From Zhengitettix transpicula (lineage: Eukaryota > Arthropoda > Insecta > Orthoptera > Tetrigidae), in the NCBI GenBank assembly GCA_037074705.1, contig CM073596.1, forward strand, positions 58,680,001 to 58,744,000: 64,000 bases of DNA, in the 5' to 3' direction. The notes under the pieces were generated by a model, which saw only the letters and a list, made by a program, of their open reading frames with translations, was not told where the DNA came from and made no database searches. The first letter of the stretch is position 1; every line of letters starts with the position of its first letter. Of this stretch, positions 24,306-34,709 are shown piece by piece. A program made the position numbers and the translations under genes.

Positions 24306-24962
24306 ATTCCGGATGCTTTTGACACTTTCTCATTCTCATCCTTAAATATTATACAACCCTTACAAGATTGATATTAAGAATTTTAAAAAAATTATTACAC
24401 TAATTAGTTTTACGTTGTATTCTTAACTATTAATATAATTAATTGTAAGGGTTTTTTCAATATTTAAGGATGAATATGACAAACTGTAGTCAGCTGAAAA
24501 AAAATATATAAGGTCATCCATGGAGACTGTCTATTATTACTATAATTATGTTAATTACTTAACATGCATTAACATCACGAACCGAACCATTGTGAAACAC
24601 CCTGTAATTATTTTTGAACAATTTTTTTTATCAGGATTTAAACATGACGAACATACAAACTGTTGTTGAATTTAAATAAGATCTGGTACTAAAGAGCGCT
24701 GATAAACAAATTTTAAGGTAATGAATAAGATAGATAGCCAATACAGACAATAAATAGAGGGTAATATAAATACCACACAACAACGTTTCTGGGATCCTTG
24801 GTCCCTTTCGTCAGGCGCTGCTGCTAAAGAAGAGTCTAGAGCGACACAACTGCACTGGTCAGTTGACAACACTCAAAAGCATTTGAGGATCCCAGAAACG
24901 TTGTTGTGTGGTATTTATATTACCCTCATTTTGTCTGTATTGGCTACCTTTCTTATTCATTA
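24306..24962 (-). repeat. Family C element with near-perfect inverted ends (copy C2)
   Basis: The first 410 bp match 52030-52360 (GACAAACTGT, CATCC.TGGAGACTGTCT, ACATCACGAAC). Then come inverted termini: 24719-24799 and 24885-24962 are reverse complements over about 80 bp, separated by about 85 bp. Both contain the GTTTCTGGGATCC / GGATCCCAGAAAC core. The left core with CTGACGA and a GGGA/TCCC-type stem is intact in outline (24785-24814, minus). The GIY-YIG codons of C1 and C3 are deleted here. Confidence 0.75.
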
Positions 24963-25570
24963 CTAGCTGGGTGCCCGGCGTTGCTCGTGTACTTATTTAT
25001 ATAAACTCGAAAAAGTATTTAATTGTATACTTAAATATATTCCTTGAGTATTTCAGGATATAATCGTCACTCAGTCTTCATACATTACGAAATATTACAT
25101 TGATGAAATTGTTAGCTAGACTCACAACTAATACAGCGCGAAAATTAACTTACATTTCCCCCCAAGGATGGTAAAGTAATTCGTATTCTTCTTTATTACC
25201 AATCGATGGAGTATTGCTGTACAAAATTATACTTTTTATTTAAAGAAAATATTTCTGCTTTATTTCATTCCTAATAAAGGAAATATTTCCTTTGTTCGTT
25301 GCGTAGTAACGTCTTTCTCTCGCGTGACGTCATTGTCTCTTGGCGCGCAGTTATTTAATATTTAATGATCAGGGTTTTTAATTATAATTCTTTCCACCTT
25401 TATGCTATGGGTTTGTCACCCCCACAGTACCGGTTCTCGATTTTGGCAGAATACGTATACCAATTTTTGTTGCATTCTGTCCACGCGATAAAATTTGTAT
25501 AAAGAACAACGTAAATACATACATACATACATACATACATACAAATATACATCCTTTTTTATTATATAGA
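24963..25570 (-). mobile_element. Non-autonomous Helitron, complete (H1)
   Basis: On the minus strand it begins TCTATATAATAAAAAAGGAT and ends GGGCACCCAGCTAG. The CTAG end fits the Helitron CTRR rule. It lies between A (24962) and T (25571), the usual Helitron target. A small GC hairpin precedes the 3' end. An interior CATA microsatellite lies at about 25514-25542. There is no Rep/helicase sequence, so it depends on a partner for rolling-circle transposition. Two close relatives are at 33227-33806 and 46397-47000. Confidence 0.88.
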
Positions 25571-26339
25571 TTTTCCATCAGACGTAAATATAGTAAGGAG
25601 GGTTGAAGGAGTCCCGCCGCGTCCAAGAGTTTATTTGATAGAGATCAGGATAAAGTTACTCACAGTTAAAGACGCACAGTTTCATTTAAAATTTTCTTCA
25701 AGAGCACCACGTTCTTTGGTTTCTCTGTGAGATTATTTTTTTTCTCTCCGTGGAGAATGCGAGAAACTTTGCCTCGCAGGAGGAAGAAATTGAATCGGAA
25801 AGAGCTGAAGAAGGGGCGGCGACTCTAGCAGAATGACGTTCGCCTCCAAGCTTTGTTATCGAAATTTTTTACGTTTCCCAGTCCCGAATATGAGCTTCAA
25901 ATTGAAATATATATATATATATATATGTGATGATGCGGCGATGAAGCAGGGATTTTATTAATTTACTAGTGCATGGAAAAAAAATTTGGAATTGCTGTTT
26001 TTTTACCCCCCTCCTCCCTCCCCCGAGGCTTTTCAATCACAGGAAAATCCTTTAATCTCCTCTTCTAGTAATGTGTGCAAAAAAAGAATGTTCAAAGCTT
26101 TATGAATATACGCAACGTAGATGGAATTGAGAAATATTTTGAATTATTAGTTCAATTCAGCTCACTTCCTTTCCGGGGGTGGTTAAGGGTGTCACTGTGT
26201 AATTATGACACAAAATAATGAGCGCTCCTCCCTCCCTCATCTCAAGATGATGATGATATCTTTGGAAACAAGTTGCTCCTAAAAATGTCTAATGAGTAAC
26301 AGATAACAAACACACATGGAAGGTGATAAATCACTCACC
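25571..26339. other. No gene recognised
   Basis: A TA run lies at about 25904-25927 and C-rich patches near 26005-26025. No supported gene or repeat. Confidence 0.5.
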
Positions 26340-26720
26340 GTAATTATTTCTTTATCGAGCCAGAAATTTTCCTAAAATAAAAATATCCTTATTTAATAGA
26401 TGCTTTTGGACTGAAACAATTTTCGCATCCGGTGTCTTCATTCTTAAGTTTTTTTTGTTAAATATTTTAATTCCTTTATTTTCATTCATATGTCTTTCAC
26501 ATGTCTTTTTGAAATTATATAAAGTTCACATGTGGTGCTCTCATATACAAAATTTTCAAATAATGGTTAAATTTAGTTAGAGGTACAGTTTTTGACGAAT
26601 TTTCGAAAATTTAATACCTTACCGAGTAATTTTAATCATAAAGCATTACCTGTTAATCCCCCCCCCAAAAAATTTTTTACTTGAACCTGATGATGTCGGA
26701 AAATAAGACCGAAACGTTGT
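26340..26720 (+). repeat. Family D element, right half (copy D3)
   Basis: The interior is the reverse complement of D1/D2 sequence (ATTTTAATTCCTTTATTTTC, CAAATAATGGTTAAATTTAG). It ends in a plus-strand hammerhead-like core at 26687-26715: CTGATGA, unpaired T, GTCGG, loop, GACC, GAAAC. Stem pairing is weaker than in D2. The tail runs straight into the 106-bp satellite. The other end is missing. Confidence 0.7.
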
Positions 26721-28305
26721 TTAATTTTACATTAATAAATTATTTTTTATTTGTATGTAAAAAAGGGAAGTATTTTGACTATTATTACCTTATGTAAAAT
26801 TGACAGAGGAACTTACATTGAACGTTGTTTAATTTTACATTAATAAATTTTTTTTGTATGTAAAAAAGGGAGGTATTTTGACTATTATTACCTTATGTAA
26901 AATTGACAGAGGAACTTACATTAAACGTTGTTTAATTTTACATTAATAAATTATTATTTTTGGTTTGTAAAAAAGGGAAGTATTTTGACTATTATTACCT
27001 GATGTAAAATTGACAAAGGAACTTACATTAAACGTTGTTTAATTTTACATTAATACATTATTTTTTTCTATGTAAAAAAGGGTAGTATTTTGACTATTAT
27101 TACCTTATGTAAAATTGACAGAGGAACTTACATTAAACGTTGTTTAATTTTACATTAATAAATTATTATTTTTTGTATGTAAAAAAGGGTAGTATTTTGA
27201 CTATTATTACCTTATGTAAAATTGACAGAGGAACTTACAGTAAACGTTGTTTAATTTTACATTAATAAATTATTATTTTTCTATGTAAAAAAGGGAAGTA
27301 TTTTGACTATTATTACCTTATGTAAAATTGACAGAGGAACTTACAGTAAACGTTGTTTAATTTTACATTAATACATTATTTTTTTCTATGTAAAAAAGGG
27401 TAGTATTTTGACTATTATTACCTTATGTAAAATTGACAGAGGAACTTACAGTAAACGTTGTTTAATTTTACATTAATAAATTATTATTTTTCTATGTAAA
27501 AAAGGGAAGTATTTTGACTATTATTACCTTATGTAAAATTGACAGAGGAACTTACATTAAACGTTGTTTAATTTTACATTAATAAATTATTATTTTTTGT
27601 ATGTAAAAAAGGGAATTATTTTGACTATTATTACCTTATGTAAAATTGACAGAGGAACTTACATTAAACGTTGTTTAATTTTACATTAATAAATTATTTT
27701 TTTTGTATGTAAAAAAGGGAATTATTTTGACTATTATTACCTTATGTAAAATTGACAGAGGAACTTACATTAAACGTTGTTTAATTTTGCATTAATAAAT
27801 TATTTTTTTTGTATGTAAAAAAGGGTAGTATTTTGACTATTATTACCTTATGTAAAATTGACAGAGGAACTTACAGTAAACGTTGTTTAATTTTACATTA
27901 ATAAATTATTATTTTTCTATGTAAAAAAGGGAAGTATTTTGACTATTATTACCTTATGTAAAATTGACAGAGGAACTTACATTAAACGTTGTTTAATTTT
28001 ACATTAATAAATTATTTTTTTTGTATGTAAAAAAGGGAAGTATTTTGACTATTATTACCATATGTAAAATTGACAGAGGAACTTACATTAAACGTTGTTT
28101 AATTTTGCATTAATAAATTATTTTTTTTGTATGTAAATAAGGGAAGTATTTTGACTATTATTACCTTATGTAAAATTGACAGACGAACTTACATTAAACG
28201 TTGTTTAATTTTACATTAATAAATTATTTTTTTTCTATGTAAAAAAGGGAAGTATTTTGACTATTATTAGTTTATGTAAAACTGACAGAGGAACTTACAT
28301 TAAAT
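26712..28305 (+). repeat. Satellite array, 15 units of about 106 bp
   Basis: CGTTGTTTAATTTT recurs at 26715, 26823, 26926, 27033, 27138, 27245, 27351, 27456, 27562, 27669, 27775, 27881, 27987, 28093 and 28199. Units are 103-108 bp and very similar. The first part of each unit is the family D tail directly after the GAAAC box. The rest (AAAAAAGGGAAGTATTTTGAC, ACAGAGGAACTTACA) is not family D. Each unit has a 10-bp inverted pair, AATTTTACAT and ATGTAAAATT. The CTGATGA box occurs once, before unit 1. Confidence 0.95.
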
Positions 28306-28330
28306 CATATTTATTAAAAAAGAAAAACTA

Positions 28331-28509
28331 ATTAATGAAGGAATATGGATGGAAAAAAATGTCGACCGGACCGGGAATTGAACCCCAGGATTTTTCGCTT
28401 CACCGGGCGGCTGCTTCAGACACCACTAAGTCGATTCCTAGTCCGAGGAAGGTCCCGGGTTCGATTCCCGGTCCGGTCGACATTTTTTTTCATCCATATT
28501 CCTTAATTA
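28331..28509. repeat. tRNA-derived foldback element
   Basis: Arms of about 50 bp (28331-28386 and 28457-28509) are near-perfect reverse complements around a core of about 70 bp. Each arm, read outward, has a tRNA T-arm/B-box (GGTTCGATTCC on the plus strand, GGTTCAATTCC on the minus strand), then CCGGTCCGGTCGACA and a T(7-8) run, which would be a Pol III terminator. The minus strand also has CTTAGTGGTGTCTGAAGC, which resembles a D-arm/A-box. I do not call a functional tRNA because the acceptor and anticodon stems do not close properly. Confidence 0.7.
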
Positions 28510-28606
28510 AAAATTTAATTATGATTTAAAGACTTGAATAAGCTTTTCAGGGATTTCTTGAAAATAAAACAAATGCTTTGAATAATTTAGAAGAAGAAGA
28601 AGGTGG

Positions 28607-28722
28607 TGTAGACAGGCTATGGATAGGGTAATCCACGTAGTGGCCACTCGGCTCTTATAGCATAGGAAAAGGGAGTGAAAGAGGGGGATGCGGAAAGGGA
28701 GAGGAAGGTAGCCAAGGGTTAA
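28607..28722 (-). repeat. Family A 3'-end fragment, subfamily 2 (copy A10)
   Basis: Begins GGTGTAGACAGGCTATGGAT, then GGGTAATCCACGTAGTGG, and ends GGTAGCCAAGGGTTAA. The GTGTAGACAGG...ATGGATAGGG terminus distinguishes this subfamily from copies ending GGGCAACAGGCTACATGAGG. Confidence 0.8.
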
Positions 28723-29639
28723 AAATTTTTTTAATAATAACGCAATAGCGAATTAATATTCGTTTGAGGTTCTGAAAACAACTACTCGGCTACTTTGATA
28801 TAGGAAACAGACGTGTAGAGTATTTTTCTAGTCCGTCTCTACAGGCATTTTAACAAATAATAATTCCATGAATAGCGTCGAAACGTCCTGGTATTTAAAA
28901 TAATTTTCAGTGTAATTCTTTTTCACATAAAATTTGACTGACAAGTAATGCACTTGTTACATTCACTGTATTGAGTTACTAAATTAAATATTTTTAATCG
29001 ACTTTTGTCTTAATCTCATACGATTCATTTAACTATCCCAGCGATTATTCGTTTTAAGTTACATTTAAATTCACGGGTGACGTCAAATGAATATTAATTC
29101 CACTTCCACTATGTGTGTGTGTGTGTGTAAACCTCGTTTCTCTCGGTGGTAGTCCGTGGTTTAATGCGCAGCAAGTAGTAGTAGGAGTGAGCTTTAATTT
29201 ATCTCGGGCCTGGTTGGGTAATAATAGCTTTAAAAGTGAGGCGTCCCTCTCTTTCACCCTCGGGCCATGATGGGGTGGTGGTGGTGTGGGTGGATGGGGG
29301 TGGGGGAGAGGGTAATTAAAATTACCCGCTTTAAATCCTTTCAGTGCTCAAACGGACGATAAACGCAAATGGGACGGTTAATACACGCAAGCGGCCAGAT
29401 AGGGAGGGGGGGAGGGGGGGGGAGGGGGGGCATAAATACCATCATCCATGTGGGAGTCTGCAAACTATCACAGCGATACAATTACAACAATCAGGGGATA
29501 ACTTTTACGACGAGCTGTAAAATATTAGTCACTAGCAAAAGGATATAAAAGTAAATCTAATCATTAATGTAATCAGATAATTGTCATTTCACAAAAATAC
29601 ATGATAAATGACTCGGCTAATATCTCTGACTGCGGGACT
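28723..29639. other. No gene recognised; G-rich tracts
   Basis: A GT microsatellite lies at 29111-29128. GGGTGG and GGGGGAGG tracts lie at about 29270-29320 and 29404-29430. No supported gene. Confidence 0.5.
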
Positions 29640-29830
29640 TGTTCAGGTAAACGGGTCAATATAGTAAAAGCAAAGAGGCTCACTGCAGAGTTCCAACGTA
29701 TCAGTTTGTACGTTATTTGCAGAGATGTTACATTTAATATGAAGGAGCACTTCTGATGTATTTCTGGAATAGGGCCTGGAGTCTACAACTAAAATCTGGA
29801 TATTTTTGACAATCAAATTAATGTTTAAAA
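29640..29830 (-). pseudogene. Penelope-like element fragment, C-terminal tail
   Basis: The minus strand reads RNTSEVLLHIKCNISANNVQ, which resembles the segment downstream of GIY-YIG in family C (pattern ILVVET.IRDASH...NITAVNVQTD). There is no GIY-YIG motif, only this tail. Confidence 0.5.
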
Positions 29831-29931
29831 TTGATGCAATGTTCCCTGACTTATTCCAGAATTACGTCATAAATACTCAAGTTAAGGATTAATCAAAAAT
29901 ACTCGGTAACTTTTCTAAATCACAGCGCTAT

Positions 29932-29973
<42 letters not shown>

Positions 29974-30161
29974 TTAAAAGGGTGGTCTTAATTAAAATAA
30001 TTAATTAACAAAATTATTAAGATTTAAAAAATTATTCTCTAAAGGTACAAATGATAATCCCTACTTTATACGGCGACTTTCATCAAGTTAACAAACGAAT
30101 ACTTTATTTCAATTTTGCAATTCGTGGCGTTCTAGGAAAAATACAACTTTATTTATTTTTT
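29831..30161. other. TA microsatellite, no gene
   Basis: A (TA)n run lies at about 29938-29966, and the rest is AT-rich unassigned sequence. Confidence 0.5.
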
Positions 30162-30598
30162 ATTTTTATTTTTTAGGGGAACAGGCTACATGAGGGTGAT
30201 CCACATGGTGGCAACTCCCCTTTAATAGCGTAGGAAGGGATTTGAAAGGGGGGATGCGGAAGGGTAGAGGAAGTTAGCCAAGGGTTAACTAGGGCCCCCG
30301 GGCTATATTTTAAGGATCCTACCTGGCATTCGCCTAAAGAAATTCAGGCAAAACCCTAGAAAAACCTGCATCAGGTAGGTCGGGCATTGGGTACTTGTCC
30401 CACGCCCTTCCGATAGCGGGAGAGGAGTTTGCTGTGGGGACGCAGCATTCCCTTCTCCGTGCCTCGACCAGTTTAGGAGGCAGCTGGCCGACTATTCCAA
30501 TAGGAATAGCGGACAACTCTTACCGTATGCCCAAGGTCTGTGACTCCGGAACATACACCTCTTAGAACAGGCCGAGGTGCCTCGGCTTGTGGGAAGGC
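30162..30598 (-). repeat. Family A, 5'-truncated (copy A11)
   Basis: Runs from TTTTTTAGGGGAACAGGCTAC to GGCCGAGGTGCCTCGGC. Only the 5' head is missing. Confidence 0.88.
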
Positions 30599-30604
30599 AT
30601 TACA

Positions 30605-30636
<32 letters not shown>

Positions 30637-30999
30637 CGAGAGAGAGATATCAAAAATTTTTAGCTGTAAAGTTAAACTTTATTTAGTTGTCATTTGTAGC
30701 AATTAAGAATTTTACGTGAGTAAATAGGCTCCAAAATGCTTTAATACTGAAATTTCTTCAGTCTAAAATTATTTTCAATGATACAAAAATAACACCAAAT
30801 GATGTTAAGAAATTTTAAGGCGACAGTGTTGAAGCTTAACCACAATATTTGAGAATATATGAAACATCCTTATCGAGGTACTTTAATAAACATCATTACA
30901 TAAATTCTTATCATAGTAGAATATTCACGATAGCTCTGATTGGTTCTTCTTTTCATATTTGGAAGAGAACGTTTCAAATTTTCGCCACTGCATGTCACT
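30599..30999. other. TA microsatellite, no gene
   Basis: A TA/GA run lies at 30607-30648. Nothing else identified. Confidence 0.5.
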
Positions 31000-31170
31000 T
31001 AAAATGAAAAATAAACAAGTTAGCCAAATACAGACATACGAAGTGCTGATGTAAATACACAACGTTTCTCAAAAAGGGATTTTGAGTTTTTTTTGTCAAC
31101 TGACTTGTGCGGTTGTGTCGCTCTAGGTTCTTCTTACCACCTGAAGAACGGAACAGGGTTCCCAGTGTAA
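31000..31170. repeat. Family C termini, rearranged
   Basis: CCAAATACAGACATACGAAG, then CACAACGTTTCTCAAAA, is a family C left terminus. TGTGCGGTTGTGTCGCTC, then TAGGTTCTTCTTACCACCTG, is the adjoining family C sequence in the opposite orientation. An inverted join has brought them together. Confidence 0.55.
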
Positions 31171-32892
31171 TATAATAGTCCACACGTGCCCTCTTATCAT
31201 AACGTCTCTTCAGCATAGCGGACCTAAGAGGGCGCAGCTGCAAGAACGCTGATGTAGTTAAAGACATCACTTTAGATATAGTGAGTAACGAAACACAACA
31301 ACAACATAAATCTTCACCCCTTCCACCTAGGCAGCTGTGATGAAGCTGCGTCTAGACGGACGTCAGCATTTTAAGTACTTTATGCAGACATGTACACGTC
31401 AGCAGAAATCTCCACCCTGTAAGAGTTCTCATTGGAGACTTAAAAACATCAGGGAGGGGGAAAGGAGTCTTCGAATTGTTCAGAGCTTCTTGGGAACGAC
31501 AGTCGTGATCCAACCTCCAGACGGGTCGGTGGCTCCTGGTGCTATCCGCCAGTTTGTCTTACTTTATTTATTAAATCTCTTTATTCTTCATCAACTCTTA
31601 TTTGACTGAAGTGCAGCGAAACACCAACCACTACGCCTAGGTTCAATTAGTTGAACCCGAACCCTCACGTTACCGACTTTCCTGTTTTAATTCTTCCTTT
31701 ATCCTCTAGATCGGTAGCGCCAGGCGAGCTAACGGAGGTATAGCTCGGTTGGTGAACGATCTATCTGGACTTCCCATTCCCAACTGCTGGAATGTTACAT
31801 GTTCACAGTGGTGGGATATTACATGGTGGCAGTTTGGGATGTTACACCAGAGACGCTGTGTGTGGGGTTTTTTATATCATCACTTAACTTTATCTCTGTT
31901 TGTCTATTTTTTTTTCTTATTATGTATGTGACTTAATATTACCCAGAAAATAAAAATTGTTTCCTAGGATTTCGCAACCTTTGAAAGCGTCACTCACCTC
32001 ACCTCGTTCCCTTCCAGAGGCCTCACTGTTGTGTTGAGCTGGCGACGGCGGCGACTCGACTCCCGGTCTTCTGATAACTTGTCGATTTCCTGCCTTCTTG
32101 ATGAATGTGACACTTGCTAAGATAAAATACGCCGAGCAGCTTTTCCTCCGCGTCTTTATCGTCCGCAAAGTGTTAATTAACGTTTAATCAGCGTGGAGAA
32201 CAATTAGCCGCAGATAGCGACTGTCCCACATCGCCCGCACCCCCCCGCCCCCCCAAGATAGACAATCTTCGCAATATTCGCGGGTCGTCAAACCCACCCA
32301 CGACAACCAGAGTTTGCTACGCGAGCAAATGTCCTCCACAGTAAGGAAAACAATTCAATTAGTCAAGTTGACGAGGCTGTTGTAACTAAGGAAAGTATAT
32401 AAGAGTTAACATCTGACTGTATTCCCTTTCCACGCTACTTGGCACCAATGTATGGAAGCTGACTTCGGAAATTTAAGGCAAGGCGTAAACTGTGAATAAA
32501 GGTTCAGAGGCAGTAAGACTGACGGTGACACTCACAAGGGGAATGTTTCATATTCAAACTATAACTGACTGAGCCGTGAGACATTAAAGTATACTATTTT
32601 ATATTGATAGAATTTCGATTGACTTTTATATGTAAGATATGGGATATAATAATACAAAATGGGAAATCGACAACCACATAATAGAAATATAACGTTTATA
32701 AAAAGGCCAGCGGCTTTTTAACTAGATATTTTTTTTAATTCTACTGCAAATAACTGATATTAAAAAAGGTGTATCACTTGTTCCCTTCCTCCGAAATGTC
32801 CCTGTTAAATTCTAGTCACCAACTGAACTATCCTCGTCTCGAGTTTTAGAGCGCATACGCCATTTTTGACCTTGCGACAAAGCAACAGAGCT
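31171..32892. other. No gene recognised; GC-richer patch at 31970-32360
   Basis: A minus-strand open frame at 31920-32168 (82 codons) covers part of a GC-richer patch. I recognise no domain, and it may be chance. C-rich tracts lie at about 32240-32256. Confidence 0.35.
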
Positions 32893-33062
32893 AGCATGAG
32901 GGTACATGAGGGTAATCCACAGGGATGTTAAAGGGGGGGATTGTGGAAGTGTAGAGGATGGTAGCCAAGGGTCACCTAAGCTTGTCGTTTAAGGATCCTA
33001 CTCGACATTCGCCTAAAAGTGATTCAGGACAAACCCTAGATAGCCTGCATCAGGAAGGTTGG
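32893..33062 (-). repeat. Family A fragment with deletions (copy A12)
   Basis: TACATGAGGGTAATCCACAG, GTAGCCAAGG, TTAAGGATCCTACTCG and CCTGCATCAGG appear in family order but with internal losses and no poly(T). An old copy. Confidence 0.75.
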
Positions 33063-33146
33063 ATCATAAAAGGATTAATAAAGCCTGCAATGAAAGAAAC
33101 TGTAATAAATAAGAAATGGAATATATATATATATATATATAATAAT

Positions 33147-33226
33147 TTGTAGACAGGATATGTATAGGGTGATCCACATAGTGACAACTCCCCTCGTATA
33201 GCATAGGAAAGGGAGTGATGAAAGTG
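33147..33226 (-). repeat. Family A subfamily 2 fragment, broken at a Helitron (A13)
   Basis: Runs TTGTAGACAGGATATGTATA, GGGTGATCCACATAGTG, then GCATAGGAAAGGGAG, and stops where Helitron sequence begins. Confidence 0.75.
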
Positions 33227-33806
33227 GATTGCTCGTGTACTTATTTATATAAACTCGAAAAAGTATTTAATTGAATACTTAAATATATTCCTTGAGTATT
33301 TCAGGATATAATCGTCACTCAGTCTACATACATTACGAAATATTACATTGATGAAATTGTTAGCTAGACTCACAACTAATATAGCGCGAAAATTAACTTA
33401 CATTTTCCGCAAAGATGGTAAAGTAATTCGTATTCTTCTTTATTACCATTCGATGGAGTATTGCTGTACAAAATTATACTTTTTATTTAAAAAAAAATAT
33501 TTCTGCTTTATTTCATTCCTAATAAAGGAGATATTTCGTTTGTTCGTTGCGTGGTAACGTCTTTCTCTCGCGTGACGTCATTGTCTCTTGGCGCGCAGTA
33601 ATTTAATATTTAATGATCACGGTTTTTAATTATAATTCTTTCCACATTTATGCTAGGCGTTTCTCACCCTCACAGTACCGTTTCTTGTGTTTTGAAGAAT
33701 TTGTGTACCAATTTTTGTTGCATTCTGTCCACGCTTTTAAATTTGTATAGAAATTAACGTAAATACATACATACATACAAATATACATCCTTTTTTATTA
33801 TATAGA
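33227..33806 (-). mobile_element. Helitron lacking its 3' terminus (H2)
   Basis: Begins at TTGCTCGTGTACTTATTTAT, so the CTAGCTGGGTGCCCGGCG end found in H1 is missing. The other end, TTTTTTATTATATAGA, is intact and followed by T. It is close to H1 throughout. The loss of the 3' end at the junction with A13 indicates deletion or recombination after insertion. Confidence 0.82.
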
Positions 33807-34201
33807 TTAATTTATCTACTGTACATTTGTGACGAATCCTATTTCCTCACATTAGAGGGTGAATAAATCTATTGTAGTATAGTGACCTGATAACATGTCT
33901 CAGTTTCTTCTGTGATTATTTAAAACGCCGAGTGAATGTTTATTATATTTCTAACGTTAAAAAATATTAATTTTATAAAGCAGTCGCGGTAACGTTTTCC
34001 GGTTTCACAAGTTTTAATTTCATTTAATAATTACGTGTACCGTTTATCACTTCACGGTCAACGATGCTCATGTAATGATATTTCCCCTCCCCCCTCCCCC
34101 TCCCCCTCTTCTGAAATGCTGTACAGAATTTTATTAGTTGTATCTCTGAGCGTGTGAGATATATTTTTAGAATATCGTCCTTGCTTTTGCGCAGTCGCAG
34201 A

Positions 34202-34279
34202 CTATAAATATCTCGACTGAGTGACTGGGGGTTGCTGGGGTAACTGGGTCACGCTCCAGATCCACCCCCGCAGGTGAGC
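34202..34279 (+). promoter_or_regulatory. Candidate TATA promoter with downstream splice donor
   Basis: TATAAATA at 34203-34210 lies 64 bp upstream of CCGCAG|GTGAGCC (junction 34273/34274), which is a strong donor consensus. Initiation about 30 bp after TATA would give a non-coding first exon of about 40 bp. A GC-rich patch follows. No coding exon was found downstream. This is a weak call from consensus matches alone. Confidence 0.3.
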
Positions 34280-34709
34280 CTCGACCTCGCACAACCCTGC
34301 CCCGTCGTAAACCTGGCTGGCTGGCTGGCTTCAGCAAACACGTGCTTGTCCTTCGCCCGTCTAATTATACTACGGGGTAACTTTATTGCTCTACAAAATT
34401 GTTCCATAAGTACTGCCTCTCTGGGCACCATGGGTGATATTAAATTTTCCTCTAATATATTGTAGTAGACACTCTGAAAAATTAACGCCAATGAAATATG
34501 TATTCCTCTTAGAGGCCTACGAAAATAAATAAATATATATATATATATATAAAAGTTTAATAACCAAGTTACGATATTAACTTGCCATCTAAAACATACT
34601 AAAATAAGAATAAATTATTAATTACAATGAAAAATTTAAACTGATATTACACTGACATAATACCAACATAATTACAAACAACTTACAATTATTATAATTT
34701 AATAATTGG

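Noticed and set aside
26700..28305. Possible CRISPR array from regularly spaced repeats
   Set aside because: Units are tandem with no variable spacers, and the genome is eukaryotic.
28361..28490. Genuine tRNA gene
   Set aside because: B-box and terminator are present, but the acceptor and anticodon stems do not close, and the sequence is a symmetrical foldback.
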